A stretch of 19,351 nt of DNA from Candidatus Bathyarchaeota archaeon (GCA_005882905.1 VBBG01000104.1:1-19351), one strand, 5' to 3'; positions 6,228 through 13,951 are shown, counted from the stretch's first letter. Translations and numbers: made by a program. The notes: generated by a model from the letters alone, not told the origin.

Positions 6228-7391
6228 TTGATTCCAGAAAACGAAGTGCTCCCGAAAAATCGATCTGCAAGACCGAGTGTCCGAGTGCAGCGAAAGTCGG
6301 CTCAGCGGGCAATACAGCTTCTGTCAAAGATGGGGCTAGTCGACCGAGATTTTAACCTCAAGAATGAAGAGAAAACCCTAACGGTTCCTCTGATTCGTAG
6401 CCTCCAGACCATGGAGTCCGAGTTGTTGCAACGAGAGCTTGGTGCGATTCTCGGAGAAGATGAATTCGAGCCGCGCAAGAAATCGCCGAGGACCTTGGAA
6501 GATGCACTATCCGGCAAGATTTCCCTAGAAGCGCTCAAAGACCTGCCGAAATCATTCGACATAGTCGGGGACATCTCCATTCTCGAACTCGCACCTCAAC
6601 TTGGCCTGTACGAGAAGACTATAGCTCAAGCGATTCTAGAAGTTCACTCGAACGTAAAAGCAGTTTTCGCCAAGGCCGGACCCGTCTCAGGTGCCGAACG
6701 AGTAAGACCCCTACGTCACGTGGCGGGCGAGGAAAGAACCGAGACGGTGCACCGAGAGTTCGGCTGCGTTTTCAGAGTTGACCTTTCCAAGGTCTTCTTC
6801 TCTCCACGACTGTCGACAGAACATCAGCGGGTCGCTCGACAGGTCGCAGAAGGAGAACGAGTGGTCGACATGTTTGCTGGTGTTGGCCCCTTCTCGATTC
6901 TTATCGCGAAGACAGTGAAGAATGTGAACGTTGACGCGATTGACTCTAACCCAGAGGCTGCGAGGCTGATTCAAGAGAACGCCCGAACAAACAAGGTCGA
7001 ATCCAAGGTCCACGTTCACCTCGGGGACGCGAGGACAGTTGCTCGACAGCTGGATGGAAGAGCTACTAGAGCAATCATGAACCACCCTTCAGCCGCCAAA
7101 GAGTTCGTCGATGCGGCCTGCGACGCATTACAGCCCTCAGGCGGAGTTGTCCACTACTACACGTTTGGCGAGGGGGAGAATTCAGAAGCACGGGCCAAAA
7201 GCGAACTTGAAAAGGCGTGCTCAGGTTATCAGGGCGCGCTAGCGGAGATTTCGATACTGACACTATTTCTCCGGTCTTTTAGCATACGTACCATTTCGCG
7301 GGGAAGATCACTCGCAGCCTTGTCCGCGTGGATCATAAGAGTCCTATCTGAGATGAACCCGCTTCTCCTGACCACCAGATCAGTCGCGTGA
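6228..7391 (+). CDS. trm5: tRNA (guanine37-N1)-methyltransferase Trm5 family, C-terminus abnormal
   Basis: Trm5 uses SAM to methylate G37 next to the anticodon and so protects reading frame. The N-terminal D1-like region (about 12-60) and the middle domain (108-200: DLPKSFDIVGDISILE, then FRVDLSKVFFSPRLSTEHQR) fit archaeal Trm5. The Rossmann core has DMFAGVGPFSI (214-224), the acidic strand DAIDSNPEA (237-245), the MNHP variant of the N-x-P motif (284-287) and GGVVHYYTFGE (305-315). Family members then end with a Tyr-Ala-Pro-containing strand. Here, after about residue 334, the sequence is the antisense of the convergent DUF371 gene (overlap 7229-7391) and shows no Trm5 similarity. A one-base shift would end the protein at TAG 7240-7242. 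The TTG start directly follows the stop of the HEAT gene; GTG at 6246 is an alternative. Confidence 0.85.
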   Translation: MIPENEVLPKNRSARPSVRVQRKSAQRAIQLLSKMGLVDRDFNLKNEEKTLTVPLIRSLQTMESELLQRELGAILGEDEFEPRKKSPRTLEDALSGKISLEALKDLPKSFDIVGDISILELAPQLGLYEKTIAQAILEVHSNVKAVFAKAGPVSGAERVRPLRHVAGEERTETVHREFGCVFRVDLSKVFFSPRLSTEHQRVARQVAEGERVVDMFAGVGPFSILIAKTVKNVNVDAIDSNPEAARLIQENARTNKVESKVHVHLGDARTVARQLDGRATRAIMNHPSAAKEFVDAACDALQPSGGVVHYYTFGEGENSEARAKSELEKACSGYQGALAEISILTLFLRSFSIRTISRGRSLAALSAWIIRVLSEMNPLLLTTRSVA

Positions 7392-7651
7392 CTAAGGGTT
7401 AGTCGAGGGTCTCCTTCTCCCTCTACCGTGAACTGGAAGCGGCCCAGTCTTAGAACGAGTCGAGCCTCTGCGCCAGGCGTTGAAAGAACCGTCCGCAGAT
7501 CATCCGGTAAATCTGCGGGTCCTACCGAAGAGTTCACTGCAACGATACAGTCTCCCCTCGACGAGAGGTGCGCCTCTTTCGTTATTTCTATGGTCGAAGG
7601 GTGAGTTGAAAGAACGGACGGATGACCGTAGGCGTGGAAAGAGAAGCTCAA
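7229..7651 (-). CDS. DUF371 family protein, 140 aa
   Basis: This is an archaeal DUF371 protein (COG2090) of unknown function. Diagnostic segments are FHAYGHPSVLSTHPSTIEIT (residues 5-24), SRGDCIVAVNSS (31-42), the Pro-Arg-Leu-Thr-Leu strand at 82-86, DLVVRRSGFISDRTLMIHAD (91-110) and KAASDLPREMV (111-121). Length is normal and both ends look intact. The start is TTG at 7649-7651; an in-frame stop 12 nt upstream excludes an earlier start. It faces trm5 and overlaps its reading frame by 163 nt, which is unusual. Together with the loss of the Trm5 C-terminus, this suggests that the spacer between the genes was deleted. Confidence 0.88.
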   Translation of the reverse strand: MSFSFHAYGHPSVLSTHPSTIEITKEAHLSSRGDCIVAVNSSVGPADLPDDLRTVLSTPGAEARLVLRLGRFQFTVEGEGDPRLTLSHATDLVVRRSGFISDRTLMIHADKAASDLPREMVRMLKDRRNSVSIEISASAP

Positions 7652-7680
7652 GACGCTAACAGTTCAACTCCAAGATTCAC

Positions 7681-7692
7681 CCTAATATCCTT
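7681..7692 (-). promoter_or_regulatory. TATA-like box for DUF371
   Basis: The minus strand reads AAGGATATTAGG about 36 nt before the TTG start. The short space 7652-7759 lies between the divergent DUF371 and pcm genes and must hold both promoters. Confidence 0.3.
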
Positions 7693-7759
7693 CCTCCTCT
7701 GAGTCGGCGTTTGGAGGCGAGAGTCAAGGACGACGGATTTTCAGAGAGATCGAGAGAGG

Positions 7760-8342
7760 ATGATCCAGGGTCTTGTCCGGGAAGGGTTGCTGCGATCCCC
7801 GGGGGTCATAGAAGGTATGAGGAGGGTTCCGCGGGAATTGTTCGTTCCGGAGCATCTTCGTCCATACGCCTACAGCGATACACCTCTGCCGACAGAGCAT
7901 GGTCAGACGATCAGCGCGCCACACGGCATTGAGTGCCGGGCGTTACATGGTCGCTATAACGACAATCGCGGAGCAGATCGGACCCCGAGGACACGTTTAC
8001 ACAATAGAGCAGGTAACTGAGCTTGTAGATTTCGCTAGGAAGAACTTGGAGCGTGCCGGATACAGCGAACGAGTCACGCTGGTCCAGGGGGACGGCTCGT
8101 TGGGATACAAAGACAGGGAGCCCTACGATAGGATACTGGTGACCGCGGCCGCTCCTAGACTTCCCGAGCCTCTCCTGGACCAACTCCGGCCCCAGGGAAT
8201 ACTACTTGTCCCTGTTGGAGGAAGGCTCTTCCCCCAAGAACTTGTCAAGGCGGAAAAGGGTCCCGATGGACACGTCAAAAAGTCCTCGCTGGGAGGAGTC
8301 GCTTTCGTCCCACTCATAGGAGAACACGGATTCGAAGCCTGA
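7760..8342 (+). pseudogene. pcm: Protein-L-isoaspartate O-methyltransferase, internally damaged
   Basis: PCMT repairs isoaspartyl residues in aged proteins with SAM. The first part (7760-7924) reads LVREGLLRSPGVIEGMRRVP, then LFVPEHLRPYAYSDTPLP and HGQTISAPH, a normal PCMT N-terminus. The last part, in another frame from 7947, reads TTIAEQIGPRGHVYTIEQ, VQGDGSLGY, YDRILVTAAAP, LLVPVGGR and SLGGVAFVPLIGEHG, a normal C-terminus. Between SAPH and TIAEQIG the family has about 30 residues including the SAM-binding VLEIGTGSGY motif. Here there are only about 37 nt, with a 22-nt stretch (7925-7946) unlike the expected MVAI segment that follows it. Net loss is about 50 nt with a frame change, so no active enzyme can be made from this sequence. 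The codons just before ATG 7760 (DFQRDRER) also look like PCMT, but no start codon precedes them before the stop at 7700-7702. Confidence 0.85.
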
Positions 8343-8366
8343 GACCAAGAGTTGTATGAATGCCAG

Positions 8367-9320
8367 TTATGCTGGAATATCCAGCTTGTCCGTCGTAACT
8401 CCAACCATTCTGCACGCCTCACATAGCTCTAGGGTGGTGGGCTCGCCGCAGGACCGGCACGCGTGCAGTTCGGAGGGAGCAACGTTCGGCTCGGCCAGTG
8501 CTCGAAGACGAGTCATCGCCCGGTAGGCGCTGAAGACGACTCCGGGATGGGCGAGCTCAAGCCTGTTCAGGACGGTTCTGAGCTCGTTCCGCAAGGCTTC
8601 CATCATGTACGGACAGGAGGCAGACTGGAATGTCAGTCCCTCTACATAGCCGTACAAAGCAACCTCCTTCTCGGGAACCTCGCAGAGCGGCTTTACACGG
8701 GGGAGGAAGCCGCCCCTCGGATCATGCAAGACCGGACTGAACCTTGCGAACCTGTCCACGTCCCCCTGAAACAGGTTCAACAAGTACGTCTGGACAACAT
8801 CGTCGAGGTTGTGAGCTGTCGCGATCTTTGTCGCCCCGACCCTTCTAGCTGCGACATTGATCGCTTTCCGCCGGAAGACACCGCAGTAAGAGCAGGCGGT
8901 CAACCGATCTTTCCGCTCCCGAAGAAAATCGTCAAGCCCACTGCCATACAGCTCTTCGAAAGACACAATCTCATGGTCGACGCTAAGCTTCTTGCAATAC
9001 TCCGAAGCAAGGTCCACCGCTTCTTCCCGGTAACCCGCGATCCCCTCGTCGATGGTGACTGCAGTGATCTTTGTCTGTGAGAATCTTGAAGACAGTTTCT
9101 TGAGAATCATCAGAAGCGTGAGGCTGTCCTTGCCCCCCGACACCGCAACCGCAACGTGGTCAGTGGGCGAGAACATCTTCCAGTGACCGATCGTACGGCG
9201 AACTCGACGCTCTACAGAGTCCCTGAAACATGTCTTGCATAGACTCGTCCCCTCATTCTCTCGTCTGTAGAAGGGAAGGCGCCGATGGCAGCTGCTACAA
9301 CTGCTCCCTTCCAAGAACAA
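8367..9320 (-). CDS. tRNA 2-thiolation enzyme, TtuA/Ncs6 family
   Basis: This ATP-pyrophosphatase activates a tRNA uridine for sulfur transfer, either U54 (TtuA) or wobble U34 (Ncs6/Ctu1). The PP-loop is VAVSGGKDSLTLL (58-70). Conserved Cys143 and Cys146 (TACSYCGVFRRKAI) with Cys236 (SASCPY) are the three cysteines that hold the catalytic Fe-S cluster. AHNLDDVVQTYLLNL (169-183) is a further family motif. Zinc fingers lie at both ends: C8, C11, C28, C31 and C288, C291, C300, C303. At 317 aa it is full length, and the terminal zinc fingers fit the TtuA/TIGR00269 group. The TTG start at 9318-9320 lies 2 nt after the stop of the site-2 protease gene, so the two are co-transcribed. Whether U34 or U54 is the target cannot be read from sequence. 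Confidence 0.92.
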   Translation of the reverse strand: MFLEGSSCSSCHRRLPFYRRENEGTSLCKTCFRDSVERRVRRTIGHWKMFSPTDHVAVAVSGGKDSLTLLMILKKLSSRFSQTKITAVTIDEGIAGYREEAVDLASEYCKKLSVDHEIVSFEELYGSGLDDFLRERKDRLTACSYCGVFRRKAINVAARRVGATKIATAHNLDDVVQTYLLNLFQGDVDRFARFSPVLHDPRGGFLPRVKPLCEVPEKEVALYGYVEGLTFQSASCPYMMEALRNELRTVLNRLELAHPGVVFSAYRAMTRLRALAEPNVAPSELHACRSCGEPTTLELCEACRMVGVTTDKLDIPA

Positions 9321-9322
9321 AT

Positions 9323-10483
9323 CTACCTGGGGAAGACTGTTCCAAATAGAACAAAGGATAGGATCAGATTTGAAAGGAGGAGTCCAAGAGAGACAACACT
9401 CGCAATGGTTCTGAATGGCCGAGTATGCTTGATACCTAAAACTCCCAGCAATGTGTCAAAATATCTGTCGCCATCAAACGGAATCATCGGAAGCATATTG
9501 ATCAGAGCCACGTTGGGCAGGATTATTACTAGCCAGTAGAAGACGCCGTAGTACAGCTGGTACTGCGACTGGAGGGAGAGAAAATCGTATCTGAGAGGAA
9601 CATAGTCTCGGTTGTAGATTCCGAGAATGGCCCGGCTCGAGTTGGTATCAGATCTCCCCGTCGTAACGTTGAACACCTGGCCATCATTGAGTCGGACCTG
9701 AACGAGTGAGCCGGGATTTACCTTGTACATGTAGTTTGCAACGTCCTGTATTTGTGTGACGGTTGTCGCGTTGAGCCCGGTAATAACTGACCATTGCGGG
9801 AGTTGAGCCTCGGCTGCCGGGCTCCCGGGGGTGAATCCCGTAACCAGGACTCCCGCGGGCGCTGTCTGAAAGAGGGCGAACAAGAGAAGGAGCACCACGC
9901 CGAATGTTACTCCGTTTGTAAAGGAGCCGGCGGCGAACACTCTCAGCTTCGTGAGAGCTTTGCGTTTTGCCAGGTCTTCCTCGTCTATTTCCACGAAGCC
10001 CCCCGGGAGGAATACTGCCATGAATACTCCCGAAGACTTGATTGGAACCTTGTCGAGGACGCTTGCTATCCCGTGTGCAGCCTCGTGAGGTATCAGGAGA
10101 ACTGCGATCGCAAAGAGAATGTAGGGAAAGATGTCCCATCCTAACGTCAGGCCCGGTACAGGTACGATAAGGATTGTAGGTCCCGCTTGAGAGCTGCGAT
10201 AAAGTAGCGCGATCGCGTTCCGTATTATCGCGTATAGAATGAAGACGATGAAACCTACACCTAAGACCGCTCCTATGTCAAAATATATCGTCCACGCTCT
10301 TCGGAATCTGCCTCCAATCCTCTCGAGTACCTTGTTGAAAGCGACCGTCTTCAGCATGAGGTAGTATGGTTTGGCAATTATGCCATGCTTGTCGGTCTTC
10401 AAAAGAACGGCTATGCCAATTATGGCAAACCAGACAACAAGATACTCCAGTAACGGTATGTACGGGTCGAACAGAGAGCTCAA
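9323..10483 (-). CDS. Site-2 protease family (M50) membrane metalloprotease with PDZ domain
   Basis: This is an intramembrane zinc protease, which typically cuts membrane-bound regulators within the bilayer. The zinc motif HEAAH (133-137) lies in a hydrophobic helix (ILFAIAVLLIPHEAAHGIAS). The third ligand is in MLPMIPFDGDRYFD (330-343), where FDG replaces the more common LDG. Between them is a PDZ-like insert (about 205-280; VTGFTPGSPAAEAQLPQWSV). Other membrane helices lie at about 12-28, 66-94, 184-206, 311-330 and 357-383. Length (386 aa) is normal for archaeal members. The start is TTG at 10481-10483; the next gene on the strand begins 2 nt after its stop. Substrate unknown; no membrane-bound regulator is encoded next to it. 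Confidence 0.92.
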   Translation of the reverse strand: MSSLFDPYIPLLEYLVVWFAIIGIAVLLKTDKHGIIAKPYYLMLKTVAFNKVLERIGGRFRRAWTIYFDIGAVLGVGFIVFILYAIIRNAIALLYRSSQAGPTILIVPVPGLTLGWDIFPYILFAIAVLLIPHEAAHGIASVLDKVPIKSSGVFMAVFLPGGFVEIDEEDLAKRKALTKLRVFAAGSFTNGVTFGVVLLLLFALFQTAPAGVLVTGFTPGSPAAEAQLPQWSVITGLNATTVTQIQDVANYMYKVNPGSLVQVRLNDGQVFNVTTGRSDTNSSRAILGIYNRDYVPLRYDFLSLQSQYQLYYGVFYWLVIILPNVALINMLPMIPFDGDRYFDTLLGVLGIKHTRPFRTIASVVSLGLLLSNLILSFVLFGTVFPR

Positions 10484-10589
10484 CAGAATTCTCTCAATCT
10501 TGGTTTGCGAGCGAACCGGTCAGCTTTCATATTACTCTTTCAATCCGCGTTCCATCATCCAGAATTGCAGCATCTACAGTCGGTGTAGG

Positions 10590-11354
10590 TCAAAGAGTTC
10601 CTCGGAACAGATCTTCCTCGCTTGACACCCCGAGATTCCTGCTAGATGCTCTTTTCTGGAACGTTACCCTCTTCAAGCCTCGGACAATCGCTACAGGGCT
10701 CGCCTCTCGACCTTGGCCCATGACTAGCTCGGCCGCGGAGGCCAGCTCGTCTGCGAGGGCGACGTTCTTGAATCGGAGCGTGTAGCCGAATAGGTCCTTC
10801 TTACCTCGATAGTCGACGAGGGGGCTCAGACCTGCTATTCCTATGCACTCCTCGATCTGTCCTCGCCGGAAGGGCCTGCTTCGAGTATCGCAGATTACGA
10901 TCCCCACCTGTTTTCTGGTCAATTTTCGGATTCTCCCTGAAAGTAGCCGAGCGGATCTGTCGGGGTCCTGGGGGAGAAGCGCGTACATGCTGTCCCCTTT
11001 GACATTGGACTTGTCGATGCCCCCGTTGAGGCAGGTCGCCCCAGTCCGGGTTGTCACGATAAAGGCTTCTCCGTCCGCGCGCAATACCTTGGAGGATTCT
11101 CTGAGAACGATCTCGACGAACTCAGGCCTCTTCCCGGTCTTCTTCGCGATTCTAGCGGCCCTCGCTGATGGTCTGATATTGTCAATGTCTACGATTCTAC
11201 CTTCAGTCTTGGAGACCGCCTTCTGCCCGACCACCAAGACATCTCGGTTCCTTATTCCCACGCCCAGCTTCTTTGCTCTCTCGACTATCAAGCCGGCGAG
11301 GTCGTCCCCCTCCTTTAGCAGGGGAAGTCCATCGAGAGGAGTTATCGCTAGCAT
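10590..11354 (-). CDS. cofE: Coenzyme F420-0:L-glutamate ligase
   Basis: CofE adds glutamates to F420-0 with GTP to form coenzyme F420-2, so the host probably makes F420. Key segments are KEGDDLAGLIVERAKKLG (14-31), RDVLVVGQKAVSKTEGRIVD (37-56), GGIDKSNVKGDSMYALLP (111-128) with DPDRSAR, VGIVICDTRSRPFRRGQ (150-166) and IGIAGLSPLVDYRGKKDLFG (171-190). The end carries ASAAELVMGQGREASPVAIV and RG. These match the metal- and nucleotide-binding motifs of the family (VISDT is here VICDT). It is full length at 254 aa. The ATG at 11352-11354 is the likely start. It stands alone, with no other F420 genes in the window. Confidence 0.94.
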   Translation of the reverse strand: MLAITPLDGLPLLKEGDDLAGLIVERAKKLGVGIRNRDVLVVGQKAVSKTEGRIVDIDNIRPSARAARIAKKTGKRPEFVEIVLRESSKVLRADGEAFIVTTRTGATCLNGGIDKSNVKGDSMYALLPQDPDRSARLLSGRIRKLTRKQVGIVICDTRSRPFRRGQIEECIGIAGLSPLVDYRGKKDLFGYTLRFKNVALADELASAAELVMGQGREASPVAIVRGLKRVTFQKRASSRNLGVSSEEDLFRGTL

Positions 11355-11442
11355 TAGTGCACTCGAACCAGTTCGACATTCGGATGGTATTCAAACTAGG
11401 TATGGACTGTTACAATCCGAGGATATCGCTGCGTAAAGCAAC

Positions 11443-11450
11443 TTTATATT
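11443..11450 (+). promoter_or_regulatory. TATA box for the TRAM gene
   Basis: TTTATATT is a strong archaeal TATA box, with a purine-rich GTAAAGCAAC upstream. Start of transcription would be near 11473, leaving a leader of about 100 nt before the ATG at 11576. Confidence 0.5.
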
Positions 11451-11563
11451 GGAAAGACCGGACCTTTCAGTTGCAGGTTGACTCGCCGGGGAACGTCCTG
11501 TGGCCGTTGCCGAAACGACTGCTGCTTTCTCCCGTAGCAACCGATACGAGAAGAGACGAAGAA

Positions 11564-11570
11564 CGGAGGT
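11564..11570 (+). promoter_or_regulatory. Ribosome binding site of the TRAM gene
   Basis: GGAGGTG lies 5 nt before ATG 11576 and fixes the start, which shows this gene uses a Shine-Dalgarno leader while several neighbours seem leaderless. Confidence 0.6.
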
Positions 11571-11575
11571 GGAAC

Positions 11576-11815
11576 ATGCCTATGGGTTATGAGAGGAGAG
11601 GTTATGGTGGCGGTGCGAACCGTTTTGGTCCAAAGCCTGTCGAAGAAGGCAAGGAATACGACGTTGACATCAAGGAGATCAGCAGACGCGGAGAAGGAAT
11701 AGCCCGCGTTGAGGGTCTCGTTGTCTTCGTACCGAACACGAAGCCCGGGGACCATGTCAAGGTCAAGATAACTCGGGTTTCAAACCGCTTCGCATCGGGC
11801 GAAGTCATCCAATAA
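11576..11815 (+). CDS. Single TRAM-domain RNA-binding protein, 79 aa
   Basis: A TRAM domain (about residues 21-79) forms nearly the whole protein: EEGKEYDVDIKEISRRGEGI, then ARVEGLVVFVPNTKPGDHVK and VKITRVSNRFASGEVI. It is preceded by a basic, Gly-rich tail with YERRGYGGG. Stand-alone archaeal TRAM proteins bind RNA and have been proposed as cold-shock-like RNA chaperones; that role is inferred here. The start is ATG 11576, because GGAGGTG (11564-11570) sits at ideal Shine-Dalgarno distance. The same frame is open far upstream, but that stretch lacks similarity and contains the TATA box. The long leader, unusual for archaea, may allow post-transcriptional control. A hairpin terminator follows. 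Confidence 0.85.
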   Translation: MPMGYERRGYGGGANRFGPKPVEEGKEYDVDIKEISRRGEGIARVEGLVVFVPNTKPGDHVKVKITRVSNRFASGEVIQ

Positions 11816-11822
11816 ACCGGAA

Positions 11823-11855
11823 GGGAGTCTTTTTCACTCCCCGTCCATCCTTTTT
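11823..11855 (+). terminator. Hairpin plus T-run after the TRAM gene
   Basis: GGGAGT (11823-11828) pairs with ACTCCC (11836-11841) around a T-rich loop, and a run of five T follows at 11851-11855. T-tracts direct termination in archaea, so this is a likely end of the TRAM transcript. Confidence 0.5.
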
Positions 11856-11871
11856 CCAGTTCCAGCACGAA

Positions 11872-11924
11872 AGGTAGCCACGTTTTCGGCTAGCCTCCAA
11901 GAGGCTATCTCCGCCTCTTCTTGG
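11872..11924 (+). other. Two adjacent hairpins in the spacer, possible structured RNA
   Basis: The first hairpin has TAGCC (11875-11879) with GGCTA (11888-11892), extended by AGG with CCT across a bulged G. The second has CCAAG-AGGC (11897-11905) with GCCT-CTT-CTTGG (11913-11924), leaving a 3-nt bulge CTT on one side. They lie just after the terminator T-run in the 222-nt spacer before the lipid operon. No known RNA family is recognised, and chance is possible. Confidence 0.25.
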
Positions 11925-11984
11925 AAATCGTGAGACGAGTCTCTCTATAGGATGGTGTATGGGGAAGGGTCATCGGTGAGGGAA

Positions 11985-11994
11985 GGCTTATGAA
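11985..11994 (+). promoter_or_regulatory. Possible TATA box of the lipid operon
   Basis: GCTTATGAAA preceded by GAGGGAAG (BRE-like) lies about 48 nt before the TTG start at 12038, giving a leader near 20 nt. Weak; no better candidate is seen in the spacer. Confidence 0.25.
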
Positions 11995-12037
11995 AGCTGC
12001 CGTCCACAACCCGAGAATCTTAGTGATTTAGGGCAAG

Positions 12038-12766
12038 TTGAAGGTACAAAAGCCGAACTGGTTCAGCCTCATCGAGCTCCGAGACTTGTTTGAGCGTCGA
12101 CCTTGGTCGATGCTCTCCTGGGCGTCCGGGCTCGTGGCCACGGCCTTCATCGGCTACTATGGAATTCTCGCCTTGGGAAACCCTCCCTCAGTCATCGGGG
12201 AGCAGTTTGTACTAGCCGAATTTCCGCCAACGTCTATCTCGCCCTGGTTCTTTGCCAAGCCAATAACTTGGTTTTCTTATGCAAGCTTCCTCTACTGGGC
12301 ATTTGGACTAGAATCGCAAAGGAGCCACTTTCTCAGATTCTCGGAACGGACAAGACGCTTCCTCTTCGTCGTCACAGCCGTAATAGGCTTTGGAGCCCTC
12401 TATGAGATATTCTTCAATTTCATGCTCTGGTCCGCACTCGAGGTCCTCGCAAACAACTGCGCCCTGCCACCATGCAACCCAGACCAGCTCTTCAACAGCT
12501 TTCCAAACCTTAGAAACCCACTCAGCCTGGTCTTCGCTACCAAGGTCGTGACCCTAGTATTCTCTATGGCAATGTACTCGCTCTACTTCCTACATCGGGT
12601 GGAAAAAGAGATTGAAAAACGCAATCCGACGCCAGCACCAATTTTCAGCAGACAAGAGTCGTACGGGGTCGACACTATGAGAAACATTCCCATCACGAGG
12701 TCGTACTCGTTCGCGTTCACAACCGGGGTTCGAGACCCTGTTGCGGAGTATCCCCAGCCAACCTAG
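12038..12766 (+). CDS. Orphan membrane protein, first gene of the lipid operon, 242 aa
   Basis: Four hydrophobic helices are visible: about 25-46 (MLSWASGLVATAFIGYYGIL), 70-90 (FFAKPITWFSYASFLYWAFG), 107-130 (RFLFVVTAVIGFGALYEIFF) and 164-185 (FATKVVTLVFSMAMYSLYFL). Helix 3-4 are joined by a loop with two Cys (NNCALPPCNPDQ) that could form a disulfide or bind metal. The C-terminus is polar and Pro-rich. I do not recognise the family. It starts with TTG at 12038 and ends 9 nt before the likely ATG of the geranylgeranyl reductase gene, so it is very probably co-transcribed with the ether-lipid genes. A role at the membrane in lipid synthesis is a guess from context only. Confidence 0.8.
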   Translation: MKVQKPNWFSLIELRDLFERRPWSMLSWASGLVATAFIGYYGILALGNPPSVIGEQFVLAEFPPTSISPWFFAKPITWFSYASFLYWAFGLESQRSHFLRFSERTRRFLFVVTAVIGFGALYEIFFNFMLWSALEVLANNCALPPCNPDQLFNSFPNLRNPLSLVFATKVVTLVFSMAMYSLYFLHRVEKEIEKRNPTPAPIFSRQESYGVDTMRNIPITRSYSFAFTTGVRDPVAEYPQPT

Positions 12767-12775
12767 GTCTTGACT

Positions 12776-13939
12776 ATGGAAACCTGTGATGTTGCAATTA
12801 TCGGAGCCGGTCCTGCCGGCGTCATGGCCGCATGGACCGCGGCGCGAGAAGGAGCCCGCGCGGTACTGCTCGAGAGGGAAGCGCATCCGGGAAGAAAACC
12901 CTGCGCTGAAGGGATCCTCTCGGAGGTTCTGGAGGATGCTGAGGTCTCGCCCAGCCCTGAGTTTGCCATCAACCACATCAGCGGGGCAGTTCTGTATGGG
13001 CCGGACGAAAAGAAGCGGGTGAACGTTGGTGGGGAAGGCTACATCCTTGACAAGCCAGCACTGTTGAACGTATTGGCGGAGAGAGCTAGGGACGCGGGGG
13101 CTATGCTAGAGTACGGTAGAACAGTAGAAAATGTGGTTAGGGAGGATGGGCATGTTCTCATCAACGGAAAGGATGGTTCGGAGCCTTTCTCGTTAGGAGC
13201 GCGGATCGTGATAGGCTGTGACGGGACTGGGTCGATATTAGCGCGTCAGTTCTTCCAGAGGAAGAGATACCAGGTCATAGCTGCATTTCAATATGCCATG
13301 ACAAACTGTCGTCTAGAGGACGAGTCCAAGCTGGAGATCTTCATCGGCCACAACAAAGCACCCGCGGGCTATGTATGGATCTTCCCGAAGGGAAACCGAA
13401 CGGCGAACGTGGGGATCGGAGTCAAAGGTTCGGGGGCGAAGCAGCTCTTAGACAGGTTCATCCAGGAACACCCTGCTGCCTTCGGCGAGGCTGCGATAGA
13501 ACGGTCGCAGGCTGCGCCGGTCCCGGTGGGTGGTGAGGTCGACGATTACGTGAGCGAGAATATGATGCTCTGCGGAGACGCCGCCGGACAGGTGATTCCA
13601 CTCACCGGCGCGGGAATTCACACGAGCCTAGTGGCAGGGAAACTTGCTGGCGAAGAGGCTGGGAAGGCCGCAAAAGAGGGAGACACGAGTTTGAGACGAT
13701 TGTCAGCGTACAAGGATAGATTTGAGACGTTGTGGGGTGAGAAGATAAGGAATAGTCTCAAGGCGCTCGAGTCTTTCGAGCGTTTTTCCGACGATGAACT
13801 GAATGTGATAACCGAATATCTTGATGGCCAGGACCTTGTCGAGATGGCCCACGGATTCAGCCCGTCGAGAGCGGTCAGCCTCCTTGTTAAACATCCTATA
13901 CTGGCCATCAAAGTCGCCCATCAACTACTGAGTAGCTGA
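12776..13939 (+). CDS. Geranylgeranyl reductase family flavoprotein
   Basis: This FAD enzyme saturates the isoprenoid chains of archaeal ether lipids (digeranylgeranylglycerophospholipid reductase). From the ATG it begins METCDVAIIGAGPAGVMAAW, the dinucleotide-binding Rossmann motif. It then shows EREAHPGRKPCAEGI with the conserved Cys, the GCDGTGS motif, PAGYVWIFPKG (the family's YxWxFPK signature) and MMLCGDAAGQVIPLTGAGIH, the second FAD motif. At 388 aa it is full length. I chose ATG 12776 because homologues begin a few residues before the GxGxxG; TTG at 12770 in the same frame is an alternative. GGGP synthase follows after 12 nt, which fixes the lipid context. Homologues also reduce other polyprenyl compounds. 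Confidence 0.92.
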   Translation: METCDVAIIGAGPAGVMAAWTAAREGARAVLLEREAHPGRKPCAEGILSEVLEDAEVSPSPEFAINHISGAVLYGPDEKKRVNVGGEGYILDKPALLNVLAERARDAGAMLEYGRTVENVVREDGHVLINGKDGSEPFSLGARIVIGCDGTGSILARQFFQRKRYQVIAAFQYAMTNCRLEDESKLEIFIGHNKAPAGYVWIFPKGNRTANVGIGVKGSGAKQLLDRFIQEHPAAFGEAAIERSQAAPVPVGGEVDDYVSENMMLCGDAAGQVIPLTGAGIHTSLVAGKLAGEEAGKAAKEGDTSLRRLSAYKDRFETLWGEKIRNSLKALESFERFSDDELNVITEYLDGQDLVEMAHGFSPSRAVSLLVKHPILAIKVAHQLLSS

Positions 13940-13951
13940 GGAGTCCAAGTT

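Noticed and set aside
7929..7941. The 13-nt TGAGTGCCGGGCG at the pcm junction recurs in the alcohol dehydrogenase gene (about 18841-18853), and a similar string lies at the egsA junction (about 17207-17225).
   Set aside because: A few 13-mer repeats are expected by chance in 19 kb, and the flanking codons are explained by the native proteins; no inverted repeats or duplications suggest a mobile element.
8463..9080. Open frame of 205 codons on the plus strand.
   Set aside because: It is antisense to the TtuA-family gene, which has all catalytic motifs; the plus frame has no domain features.
10843..11436. Open frame of 197 codons on the plus strand opposite cofE.
   Set aside because: A shadow of cofE; low complexity and no start signals or known motifs.
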